This document shows, one piece after another, positions 21,254-34,130 of a stretch of DNA of 64,000 nucleotides; positions within the stretch are counted from its first letter, which is position 1, and each line of letters starts with the position of its first letter. The DNA comes from Dioszegia crocea (taxonomy: Eukaryota > Basidiomycota > Tremellomycetes > Tremellales > Bulleribasidiaceae), in assembly GCA_001600615.1 (NCBI GenBank), contig BCKK01000005.1, forward strand, positions 868,001 through 932,000, written 5' to 3'. The notes beneath the pieces are model-generated. The model saw nothing but the letters and a program-made list of their open reading frames with translations, was not told where the DNA came from and did no database searches. A program made the position numbers and the translations under genes.

Positions 21254-22781
21254 ATGACATCCCGACCATCTGCCAGATGCGAGATGTACCTGAATGGTGA
21301 CCTGCGCCGGGCCATACTTAGCCAACTCGGTCGGGCCGATCTGGCGTCATACATGAGGGCATCGAAGGATTGCTTTGTTGAAGCGGTGGAAGAGCCATAC
21401 AAATCAATGTGCTATAAAAGGGTCCTGGATCATATGCCGGATGAGACTGTATGTTGATCTCGTAAGATCTCTGACAGCACCTGCTTGTGCTGATCTCGCG
21501 CAGCCTCGCCAGCTCCAATACCTCGCAGCTGTTCGAGAAGTTCACGAATGCTCGTCACGCCTCGGTCCCGACAGTATCTGCGTGCTCAGAACCGAGAGCA
21601 GATACAAGGGCATTTACCACACCGCCGAGTCATACTCGGTTGGCTCCTTCAATACCATGGTTCCCCCTATCCTCGCCAAATGTCCCCTCCTTCGAAAAGC
21701 TATATTTGGTAACGGTGATGATGACCACAATTTCGAGGGGGATGATTGTGATCAATGGGTCGTCGAGTTTGACTCGCTCGGTCATGGCGGACAAATCATC
21801 GTCGATCGGGTCATCGGTCTCCCTATCCAGTCACTCCCGCCGAAGACCATCGAGGTCCATCCCCACCGTCCGATCTATATACCGCCAGGATGCAGGTACA
21901 TCTCTTCCTCTGGACAGATCCGGAGAACCCCATCCCCTCACTCCTCGCTGAATGGCTGGCAGCGTTCCGTCGCAAGCCATGCATGACGACACTATACGGC
22001 AGTATCGACTTCGAAGAACTCCCAGTCCACCTCGCCGACATCACGGACCTATGCGTCCAGCAAAGTGAATCTGATCACTCGGTCCGGTTCGAACTCATCG
22101 GGGCGGAGAGAGTCTCGCCTTGGAGCCTCTACGATTTCGAAAATTTCGCAACTGCAGCATCCACATCCCTTCGCTACCTTTCCCTGACCGGCCGACAAGA
22201 CGCAGACGAGCTTCTCGGCTCAGGTATGACATTTGCAGATCTACCAGCATTCATCACTATCGTCCGGGAGCGGCTCGCCAACCTAATCACGCTCTCCTTC
22301 GGTATGAGCGGTAGCGAAACAGCCGAAGCTGTATGCTTTGGCATGCTTGATGGGGATACGTTGGAGGATGGAGGGTTCATCGAGAGCGTTGATGTCAATA
22401 CCGGGCACTTGCACCACGGCGTACCTGCATTCAATGTACTGCGTGTGTTGTCTCGCCTCTGCAAACCCACGGGCATAATGAGAATGGACAAAGTCGAACA
22501 GAGTCGAGGCTATAAGCCAAAGGATTTCCTCCCATATCTGCGATCGTAAGTTAACGGTAGTCTGCCTCAAGTGGAACCTGTCAAATGTCTAAAGTTGACA
22601 TTTCAGCCAACCACTACACCGTCGCCGTCACCTGTCCACTGTCGACTTCACTAACCTTGGTCTCACGCGGCTCGACCAAGTCCAGTACCTCGATTACGAC
22701 GAAGAAGGGAGACCGCTTCCCCTGTCAAAGATTGCGGAGGTGCAAGGGCAGCAAGGGTGTGACGCCGAGGCGGAGGGATAG
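21254..22781 (+). pseudogene. Copy A of F-box-like family gene, frame-broken
   Basis: Paralogue of the intact gene at 24116-25893. Exon 1 (21254-21448) encodes an F-box-like start (ILSQLGRADLASYMRASKDCF), exon 2 begins at 21504, and the last exon is 22607-22781 (QPLHRRRHLSTVDFTNLGLTRL). Exon 2 opens in one frame to about 21,880 and continues in another from about 21,830 to 22,545 (PVHLADITDLCVQQ, SPWSLYDFENF), matching copy B throughout. Its length is one base short of the frame that copy B keeps. No convincing intron bridges the change; a 29-nt candidate lacks a branch site. Either a frameshift pseudogene or an assembly error. Confidence 0.6.
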
Positions 22782-22979
22782 GAGCGACGGGTGGTGTCGT
22801 GTCAGGGAGGGTGGAGGGTTTCAGAGGTCAGAGATGAAAGTAGGGCACGGGTGGAATAAGCTGGATCCGATCGATTATATGTAGGTGCGAGTAATCTTAG
22901 TGGGCTCTGGGAGATCATGAGTGTATAATGGGAGGGCTGTGTATGAGGTCTCATCAATGTCTACGTCTCCATCCTAACG

Positions 22980-23862
22980 CTATATCTTCTCATCCAGGGT
23001 ATCCTCGCCCAAGATTGCCAGCTCGTCCTCCAACCCCCCAATCCTCAAAAGATATCGCTCAACTTCTCCATTCGCACCTCCTTGCAACTTCATTGGATTC
23101 TCAAGTGCCGTGTAGTGTTTGGAGGAGGGCGGAGATTTGGTCAGACGGAGCTTGATCCATTGATGAGAGAGGGATTCTGCCCACGCGGCAGGAGAACGGC
23201 CACCGGAGGAATAACCTGTAATCAGCTAAAGCCTAAGGATTTGACCTACTCTTTCCAGCTTCTTTACGATGTAGCAGCTCCCTCAACTCGTCAGAATCAG
23301 GAGGGACGACTCGTAGTTTATCAATCTGACTAGTCACATCAGCCAAAATCTTTTCGAGCACTCACTAGTATCCCCCAAATCCAAAATTGGCCTTCCTAAG
23401 CGGAGACTCTTTGAACACTGGAATAGGTCGCGCGAAGTTCCTCCTCTTTCCAGGAAGCTCATCCGTCCCGTAGTCCTCCATCAACTCCTCGCCACGATTA
23501 TGAACCCATAGCTCGCCTTTGCTCTCCCAGTCTGGGTGGGCGTTCCGGAAGAGCGAGATGTAGCTGACGAGATGAGCGAGTGGGTGGGATGGGGCAATTA
23601 TGGGACTGAGCGGAAGAGGAGTTGTCTCGGCAGTCCTAGATGGGTCGTAGGCTGGTCTGGGTGGTCGTATGATAGGATCAAGAGGAATGGAGAAGAGGGT
23701 GAAGGTGTTGTCGAGTGGATGGGTGAAGTGGTGGCTGATGGCGTAACGTGTGTAAGACTCAGACCTTGAATCTTGGGGGGTGAAACGAGGTTTGTGGTCT
23801 GGAGGGAGGGTAGAGGCTGATGGTGCGGTGTAGCCTGCGCGCTTAGATGGGGGAACGTACAT
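22980..23862 (-). CDS. Unrecognised MYVPPS-family protein, copy B (intact)
   Basis: Predicted 270-aa soluble protein; coding parts on the minus strand are 23366-23862, 23250-23329 and 22980-23215 (frame closes). It begins MYVPPSKRAGYTAPSAS, followed by a Pro-rich linker. The core contains HPLAHLVSYISLFRNAHPDW and GELWVHNRGEELMEDYG, and the C-terminal third contains LEDELAILGEDTLDEKI. There is no signal peptide, membrane segment or known motif. The start is the first ATG and is preserved in the decayed copy A. It lies head-to-head (253 bp) with the F-box-like gene, and this arrangement is duplicated as a unit. No function is proposed. Confidence 0.75.
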
Positions 23863-24115
23863 GGTATCTGCAAGATGAATGATGATGGGGGAACAGGCAG
23901 GGAATTTGGGTTGAAACGGGGGCAAGAGGCAAAATCGGGGCTCCGCGTTGCATATTGTCACGTGATGATCAGGCAAACTACCTCTTTGAGTAATCCTGCT
24001 GTAACACACCAAAATAACACCCGGGCCCGGCCATGTCCTGGACCGCAACACATCTCCCTTCTTTCCTTCGCCTATGACTTCGCCCTTATCCTGCGCACAA
24101 ACGATACAAAACAAG

Positions 24116-25893
24116 ATGACACTCGCCAGTGCTATGGTGTACCGCATCGCACGGCGCGAAATCCTGCGCTACCTCCCCATTGCCGACTTGGCGTCCTTCA
24201 TAAGAGTAGAGCGAGACTGTGTCAAGGAGGTGATTGCCGAGCTTTATCACACGATGTGTTATGTCCGGGTCCTCTGTCTTATGCCAGATACTACGGTGGG
24301 TACTTTTCACTTGTGTCGCTCCAGAGCTGTAGCTGATCAATCCTCAGCCTCGCTCAAGAGACTACATCGCCGCGATTCGGGTTATAGACGCTCGACACCC
24401 TTCTATTCAGCCTGCCTGGCTTCGAAAGACCTCCCCTCCTTCCTCCTTCGACTCACGGCTCTTTCGAGACGACTCCAGTTCACCTTGGTCATACACTGAG
24501 GCAGAATTCACGTCCACCGTACTCCCGATGAAGCAGAAATGCCCAGGCCTGATCCTAATCCGGCTGGGTAACGGATCCGCTGGGTGGATCCCCTCATGGG
24601 AGGTTCGCTTCAATCCGTTATCGGGCGTAAGGCATATCTTGGAGTATACCGGACGTATCGAACTTGTCAAGGATATCGAAAACTACGCGAGCGCGGGCTC
24701 CAAAGACCGACTGCGCTATGCGCGCACTCTCACTCCACCCAATAATTACACCATACACGCACGATTCAACTTTGTCGTACAGCCAGATCCTTGGGTGTCC
24801 AACGGGCGACACTGGCACCAAGTCTCGAGCGGATATCCAATCGAGGAAGATTGGATGTGGGGAGAGGATCCTGCCTACGAGACGTATGATGTCGACGTCG
24901 GGTACGATGCGTATTGCGAATACGAACATCCAGACGATGGCGTCGAAGATCCCGCCGTGCTGAAACACATGGTCGAGCAAGTTCGCAAGGTTGCAGACTA
25001 TTCTCACCTTCACCAACATGTCGATATCGGCAATGTCCCTGTTACCCTCACCGACCTCACAAACCTATATCTGCGCCAAACCGCTTCCGGATACTCGGAT
25101 GGCCTCAGAACCATTGCCGCACAGCGTATCCAGCCGTGGAACATTCACGACTTCCAGACCTTGGCCCGTGTCGCATCGACATTCCTCACTTCCCTCATTC
25201 TGGCTCCGCTCAAGCGCGAAGAAATCATCGCATCCGCCCTCCTACGCTTCGAAGAACTCCCCTCCATCATCAAGACCGTCCGAAACACCCTCGTCAACCT
25301 CCGAGTCCTCGCTATTGGTATGGGCGGTATCGAAAATGCAGAGGTTGTGTGCGGGGAGATGCTGGATGAGGACGGGCTAGGAGATATGGGGACGGTACGC
25401 GAACTCACCATCGCTGTGCCGGAGTGCGATTATCCCACACCAATATTCAACACCCTTCGTATCCTCACCCGACTGTGCACCTCCACGGCGGAAGTCAAAG
25501 TTCAACTCTTCGTCGAAGATCCAAGATGCTGTAGATATGGTAGGATCAAACATCAACACCTACCGGAGTCGCAGACGAGGTTTCTACAGTACCTACGCAG
25601 GTAAGCTTTACATCACTTCCTTTCATCGCGAACTGGAGTTGACCGAAAACAGTCAAGCTCTCCAGCGGAAACGTCATCTCGCCACTGTCGACTTTGCGGT
25701 GCTGGGCATAGAGCGGCTGGACCAAGCCAGCTCCCTCTTGTTCGGGAAAAACGGTTCTCCCCTCCATATCAAAACGCCTGCCACAAACCTCCATATCCGA
25801 AGGCCTGCAAGGACACTCCCCGATGACGGGTATGCCATTTATAAGGCCCAGATGGCCGAGAGGTCTCGTAGATCCGGTAGTGATAGGCTGTAG
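24116..25893 (+). CDS. F-box-like N-terminal protein of unknown function, copy B (intact)
   Basis: Predicted 557-aa protein from exons 24116-24295, 24348-25600 and 25653-25893 (frame closes). The first 45 residues (RREILRYLPIADLASFIRV, then ERDCVKEVIAELYHTM) have the spacing of fungal F-box-like motifs, which recruit Skp1; this is a resemblance, not a proven domain. The remainder has no clear leucine-rich repeats; it carries an acidic Asp/Tyr/Glu-rich middle (about residues 210-260) and conserved blocks shared with copy A such as VPVTLTDLTNLYLRQ and the RFEELPSIIKTVRN segment. Introns are 52 nt, longer than in neighbouring housekeeping genes. Confidence 0.72.
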
Positions 25894-26543
25894 TAGATGT
25901 GGTCTGAGGTCAGGCGGAGTGGGAAGGGGCGAATGGGAACGCAAAGGATGTAGGGGCTGGGGTGGGATGGTGGGGACATGGAGCAGGCGGAGAATGTCGG
26001 CGATGAAGGGAAAGAACGACTGAGGTGCATAAGTTACGAAGTCTAAGGGGAATCTGCATGGGGCAAAGAGAGGGGGTGCGCGTCGAATGGGTACCGCTGG
26101 CCGGGAGATTTCAACTAGGAGTAAAGGCAATGCATGGGAGAATATGGTCGTACAGTGGTTGTACAATGGTATGGCGGTTGCTGTGGATCATCATATCATG
26201 AGCAGGGTGTGAAATCTACGTGTGGAAGTTTTTCGTCTCATCTCCACTTTGAGTCGCAGGTTCAACTTGTACGTAGCTTGTACTCTGGCCCATGATCATC
26301 AGGCCTCGGACCCCCGAGAATGGGCACAGAGCCTAGAGGGTTGATTGATGGAGGAAATGCGGGGCTCTACATTCCTCCCCGTTACGTTATGCCTTCAGCT
26401 CGGTCCTCCTCTCGAGCTGCTATGCTCTATCTTAGCTCTATCGATCCCCCTTCCTTAGCTTCCTCCTTCTTACTTCATCCTCTTATCCCACAGACAGCCC
26501 GTACTTTCGCTCAGCTCCTACTCTTTTTACGATTCCTCAAGCC
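25894..26543. other. Intergenic after duplicated block
   Basis: 650 bp with no supported gene. Open frames here are antisense or compositional. Confidence 0.45.
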
Positions 26544-27956
26544 ATGCAAGACACTTCAAGCTCCGCTGCTTGTCTGCCAGCCCACCAACACCCCCCGTTG
26601 AACGCAAGCACTTCCGGCGCTTCTCAGTCTTCAAGCCGCAAGCGACTGGCCTCAGCCGCCTTTACTGAAGACAGCGCCGATCCTATGATGGCCTTCAAGA
26701 CTACCCAGGCAGTGTTTAGACCGGAAGACCTCGTCAAGGTGAGTCATATAAGATCCACAGCTGACAAGAAGCTTCACGATAAGAAGGACGAGAAACGGCT
26801 CAAGAGTGTTGGGGAGTCCTTGAAGATGACGGACGATAAGCCAAGATCTCTGACTGAAGATGGGAAGACCTATGTGGTGGATCACCCAGCAGAGTCAGAG
26901 AAGGAAGTGAAGGAGCTGGACCGAGCGGGTGGAGGTGGGAGAGGTCCTCTGGGTTCTTCTTTCCCGATGACTCCCGGCTGTAAGCAATAGTCTTCAAAAC
27001 CACAGGACACGAAAGCTGAATTCAATGCGCACTGGTCCCTTACTCAGCCAGCAGCGAGTCCGGTGAGATTTGACCCAAAGGGTTTACGGAACGCCGCTGA
27101 TCCACACTTAGCCTCTTCAACACCACAAACCGCTCCAGTCCAGCCCTTCGATCGTCTTTCTGATGCAACGTTCGCATCGGGCACCAGACATGGCGGAATA
27201 GGCTGGGTCTGCTACGGGGATGAGACAAAATCCATCCGGTACAAGATGAGGAATGAGGCTTTCGCGCGGGAGGTCGATGTGAGTTCAGCTCGGTCGTAAA
27301 AAGTAATGCACCTGGGCTGAAGATCTAGCAAATCGTGAAGGGTGATTACACGGCTGCAACCAGCGAAGCCACTTGGATCTTTGCCGAAGGAGTAAAGGTT
27401 AGTTTTACACCATCGAGGGTCGAGTATGAGCTAAATGATTCAGGAACTCCGAGAACATCACAAGTCCATTAACACTGGACGAGCGGAAGAGATATCGGCC
27501 GAAATCGCCAGTGTAAAAGCTCGTTCCGATACTCAAAGGCGGCACAACGATCGCCAAGCTATCACGATCAAGAACCAAGCCGTATTTCTCGCCAGTATAC
27601 GCTCGCAACTACTCGTCAAGCAGAATCGCATCGCGGAACTTAGCAAGAACATCTCATCCTCATCTTCAGCTACGCCAGAATTGTCTCCTTTCGCCTTTTA
27701 CGACCCGAATAATACCATTGTTCCCTTCATACCCGCAAGCTTCAAGTCGACCCGACCACCTCCGACCGACGAGGAGATCATAGCGGCAACGGCGCGGTTC
27801 GTGCGAAGGAGCGCCCAGAAAAAGAAGAAAGAGGCTAAGAGGCTAGACGAGATGCTGGAAGATGAAGGGGATGTGGGGGATGAAGAAGATGAGAAGGATG
27901 GAGGGATGCCATCTTCAAACTTTCTCTCAGGAGAGAGGAAGAGGAAGTTAAGGTGA
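26544..27956 (+). CDS. Unrecognised Ser/Lys-rich protein, possibly nuclear
   Basis: Proposed 406-aa protein from exons 26544-26738, 26769-26979, 27016-27081, 27112-27278, 27329-27397 and 27444-27956. It has a basic, Ser-rich N-terminus (SRKRLASAAF), a charged central helix with GIGWVCYGDETKSIRY, a coiled-coil-like stretch after 27,444 (KSINTGRAEEISAEIASVKA), and an acidic C-terminus ending in KRKLR. No family was recognised. Splices at 26980-27015 and 27082-27111 were chosen because they keep frame; both have weak signals (the first lacks a clear branch site, the second has a GTTTAC donor), so the middle of the model is uncertain. Confidence 0.55.
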
Positions 27957-28186
27957 CAGGTGGAAACGTAGCATGCTCACGAGTATGTTCACGCTGGGAC
28001 AGGTATGATAGAAGCAGTATCCAGTAGGATCATAATGTACAAGCATGCAATCGAGAATATGCCGCTGTCATCCATCAGCTACAATAGCAAAACCGCCTCG
28101 GACTTTGGACCAGTCAGTCCAACAGATGAGCACGGCCGCATCCACTGTCAGATTTTACATATGCAGCCACTTAATCACATCCTCCA

Positions 28187-29732
28187 TTACCTGCCCGCCG
28201 CAAACCCATACCTCTCACCGACATTCCTCGCCATGATATCCTTGACGGGACCGAGCAAACGAGTGAAGGCTTGCTCGCCCAGTGCCGCAACAACCAGCTT
28301 CTCCCCACCTGACGCGCGGACGCTAGCAGCTCGAGTCTGACGATTGAGCAGAGCGAGTTCTGTAATCAGCCTTGTCCATCATTTTGCTCACCTCCAAAGT
28401 AGTCTCCCTTGGTGTACTGCTTAACCACAACGTCCTTTCCATCCTGGTGCTTGACCGCCACTGCTGATCCCGACTCAATCAGGAAGAACTCCTCTCCCTC
28501 GTCGCCCTCCTTGATGACATCCTGGCCTTCGGTGAATGTCCTTGACTCGAGAACATCGGCAATCTTGGCGCGTTCTTGAGGCTGGAGCGAGGCGAGAATG
28601 GGGACTTCGGAGAGGAAAGTTTCATACAGTCTGCGCTTGCGAGAGGTGTGCTATTGTCAGCGGTGTCGAAGGTGGACTCACGTCTAGGAGGATAGTCCGG
28701 AATGAGACTCGGTCCAATGCCCAGAGGGTACAGGGTGAGGTCGAGATGATGGATGCCGCTCGAGGAGCACTACATTAGCCTAGTCTAGCGTCAACTTACT
28801 TGTGCATCAATGCCAACTCTCCAAAGCTGCTGCCTTCTTTGCAAGTTGCGACTTTCTTCCCTAGCAACTGCTTGTCGCCCTTGTCTGCGTCGATGACCTG
28901 CCCGTCCTTCTTGACAAACACCTCGAGTGTTCCCCTCTCCACAACGTAGAAGTAATCTCCCGCTGCGCCTTGCTCAATGATCATCTCTCCCGGTCCGATA
29001 TCAACCTCCTTCATCGCCGCCAACACATCCTTCTCCTGCTCTGCGTCAAGGTTGCGGAAGAGGAAGTTGGGCGCGATGGCAGCTTTGATGCGGGCGAGTT
29101 GCTCGTCGCTTTTGGGGAAAGAGGGAGTGGCGTTTGCCATCGGGGTCTCCTCATCCTCCTCCAGAGTAGACGCGAGGTTGTTGGTTGCGCGATGGCTCTG
29201 CGGGACAAGAGACTCAGCCGATACCGATGTCCTCCGGCCGAGTGCATAAGACGGCACGGGCGGTTCGTCATGGTGGTCGGTGGGCGGAGCGCCAAAGGGG
29301 GAGTTGTTGAAGTTCATTCCGTGAGAAGCGGGACCAGAGTTGGGTCCGCCGTCATCCTCGCCCTTCGCCCCCGGGCTGGCATCGCCTCCAAAGGGTGAAG
29401 CCTCTGCGCCGAAGGGTGACGAAGTGGAGAAGAGACTGGGAGCTGCTCGTGCGCCAAAGGGAGAGCCAGAAGGGCCCATCTCAGAGAAGGGAGATAGGGT
29501 ACTGCCAGCGTTGAGGTCGGGCAGGCCGCGCGGAAGCGCGCCGAGGGACCCCGGGCCGCGTTTGTTTGACGCCCCGCGCTAAAGTCAGCAATGCCTAGGT
29601 TGTACTTACCTCTTGCTTTAGTCGAGCCTGGAACCAATCAGAGCCGAACTGGACGACATCTTGGGGTTGCTCCTTGGCGACGTCACGGTTGAGCTCATTC
29701 AAAATGTCTGTCCAGGAGGGTGTGGACGGCAT
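28187..29732 (-). CDS. PKR1: cAMP-dependent protein kinase regulatory subunit
   Basis: Holds the PKA catalytic subunit inactive until cAMP binds. Coding parts on the minus strand are 29610-29732, 28800-29578, 28682-28769, 28392-28650 and 28187-28359 (473 aa, frame closes). The N-terminal docking/dimerisation helix (WTDILNELNRDVAKEQPQD) is followed by a low-complexity linker, the inhibitor site GRRTSVSAESL (a type II, phosphorylatable Ser), and two cyclic-nucleotide-binding domains. CNB-A has SFGELALMHNAPRAAS, its phosphate-binding cassette crossing an intron; CNB-B has YFGELALLNRQTRAAS. The end is RYGFAAGR. Introns are 30-32 nt. Orthologue of yeast BCY1. Confidence 0.95.
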
Positions 29733-30083
29733 TCTAGTTTGTGAGAAGAGGGGTTGTTTCCTTCTCTGGCTATGACTGCTGCTTCTGATGGCAGGCTGTG
29801 ACTACTTGAGGGTGGTATATAGGGAGGTATAGGGGCAAAGTGAGCAGTGTAAGGGATGTATAGATGGCGGTAAGATTCAGGCACGGCGCAGATCCCCCTT
29901 TTCCGCTTTGGGGAATTCTGCATTCCGTGCGTTGTCCAAACCTTAAGTCGCGAATTGATCGTCGCGTCGAGAAATCACTCACTTCGAGTGTATATAAGAG
30001 GCACACAGGGACTCACAGCTGTCCCTTGCTACCTCGCCTTGCACCGACTCATATTTACTCCTCTTTGGCAATCTCCAGAACAA
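29733..30083. other. Divergent promoter region, PKR1/Kar9-like
   Basis: 351 bp between two divergent starts. It contains TATA-like tatataag near 29992 upstream of the plus-strand gene. No additional gene. Confidence 0.5.
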
Positions 30084-32037
30084 ATGATGTCGTCTGAGGG
30101 CCAGCTCTCCGCTGAGATGTCGAAGGTCACCCTAGGCGAGCTGAGCGATTCGTCCAGCCCTACTCGGTCGACCTTGGGTCTCTTCGCGTCGCCGCCGGGC
30201 ACACCTACAAGGCCCAAACGAAACCCCCTCAGAGCTCACTCTCACGCCAGCCTACGCGAAGATGCTGCGCTTCAGGATAAAGGGTAGGTTGAAAGTTGGC
30301 CCAGCTGATGATAGGGCTGAGATCCGCCTACTTGGGATGGAAATATCCAGGCTGCACGATAGGATGTATGGTGAGTGTAAGCTCGACCTGTCTGATGGTA
30401 GAAATTCAAGAGCTCCGACATTCATCTTCCGCCCCTACCGAGCGCCTAAACACCCTACTATCCTCGCTGGCCGAGGCAATTGCTGGATTGACCATACGAG
30501 TCGACGCCATCTCAGCGGTTGACTCCACTGCCGTGCAGGATCTCCAGGTGGAATGGACAAAACTACTCAAGGCGCAGAATGCCCTAGGGGAAGAGATGAA
30601 GGAGGATGGATGGTTGATACGTTTCCGAACGTGAGTCCTTGGTGTTCTGTGCTAATGACAGTACTGCCGACCAAGCCGAAGCTATGATGGACCACTTGCA
30701 GAAGAGTCAAGAAGACCTCTCAACCTATCTCGATAAAGTATCTGCATCACCATATGAGATCCCGCAGGAAGCGCCTCATGGCGATTTGAGCATATCCGAA
30801 ATGCTAAAGCTCAACAAGGCGCACGAGTCGATGAGATCGTAAGTTTGTCACAGACTCCGCTGATTCCAGGACCTACGTTCCTAGCGTCAACAAGATTCTC
30901 AAAATGATGGCTCGATCCTTGGCGGAGCGGACGACGAAGAATGGCGAGTCGTTAAGGCGATATGGCGATATGGAGGTTCGCTGGACGGGATTGCAGCGAT
31001 CCCTTGCACATCTTGACGCAAGGGTGAGGCTGAGCTTGTCGCAGTATGAGATATCAGGGGAGGAGATTGAGATACTGGATGATGGGACAAGTAGCCCCGG
31101 AGAGGCGTTCACTGGTAAAAATCGGATAAGATCTCAACCCTCCGCCTATACCTCACCATCATCCTCCACGGCTGGCGGTCTACAGCGTCGGCCATCTGCC
31201 ACTTCTATGCGGTCCACAAACACTAGCCGACCTGATAAGCCCCGGTGGAACGTGTCGACGAAGGCGGACCATCCTCCGAAAGACAAACGGGCGTCGTTCG
31301 GCTACACCGGTCGTGGCTACTTGGACACAAGCCCGTCGTCATCAGTCTCCGGAGGCTCGCGTATACCCGTACCTGCCACACCTCGTCGGACACAGGCATA
31401 CGAATCCATCACCCCTACACCAAACCTCACCGTCCCTTCGCCCCTCTCCACTCCACCCCACCCATCCCTGTACCGTCCCCCAAACACAACCCAAACATCC
31501 CGCGTCAGCCTATCACGCATGCCCACTGCACCTCTCGTTTCCGCATCTGCGCCCCGGCCACGCATACGCTCGAACGGTCCACCATCAGCATACCGCCCTA
31601 CGACCCCATCCCCGTTCATTCCCTCCCGCCCATCTTCGCGCCAATCCATGACTGGAAGCGTGCTAGGCCATAGGGCCGGCTCAGTCCGTGGTCCTGCCCA
31701 AGATCTCAAACCCTTCCAACCGAGCAAATACGACCTGCTAGATCAGAGTGTGGCATCTATCATTGCGGAAGAGGGGTTTGACCTCTTTGTGGCCAGAGTG
31801 GATCAGCCTTTGGGCAGGGGGCAACGCAGGGCAGAGGGAGAGGAGTGGAAGGGGGAGTATGTATTCGGGGCGGGGGAGAAGAATAGCTCGGTCAAACTGC
31901 TGACTCTTGCTGGGACCAAAGTGGGCAGTGCGGCTGGAGTCAAACGGACGAAATGTTTAGTGAGAGCTCAGGGGATGTGGGTGGGGTTGGCAGAGGTCTT
32001 GAGGGAGAGAAAGGCGAGACAGGGGGATGTTTTCTGA
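30084..32037 (+). CDS. KAR9: Kar9-like microtubule-associated protein with GAS2-type domain
   Basis: Predicted 609-aa protein from exons 30084-30283, 30315-30370, 30402-30630, 30662-30838 and 30870-32037. The N-terminal half is helical (spectrin-like in Kar9) with segments such as LRRYGDMEVRWTGLQRSLAHL. A long Ser/Pro/Arg-rich basic region follows and carries GGSRIPVP, an S-x-I-P EB1/Bim1-binding motif inside a basic Ser-rich context. The C-terminal 110 residues resemble a GAS2/GAR microtubule-binding domain: PSKYDLLDQSVASIIAEEGF, VDQPLGRGQRR and CLVRAQGMWVGLAEVL. In yeast Kar9 links Bim1 on microtubule ends to actin-based spindle positioning. The assignment rests on architecture plus the terminal domain. 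Confidence 0.72.
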
Positions 32038-32089
32038 GTCTGACGGCTTCGGGACTGTATCAAAGAGAAGTATCTAGGTTGTATCATAT

Positions 32090-33921
<1,832 letters not shown>

Positions 33922-34130
33922 GGCGAGTGGTAGAGAGGAAGAAGGTTAAGAACGCAAAATTTGGAGATGTTTCAGGTGGCAATTGAGGAATGCTGCTGCA
34001 GGACTCTCCAAGAGTGGGCTAGCCCGACATCTACTGCCTGTACTCAGGCCCTGTCTCAGAAACACAGCTGAAAACCAATACCAACAACTAGTACATAGAT
34101 AGTGCCAATCCTACAATCTGCCCACAACAC

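Noticed and set aside
25546..26166. Minus-strand open frame over the end of the F-box-like gene
   Set aside because: Mostly antisense to coding sequence; Pro/His composition typical of a shadow frame.
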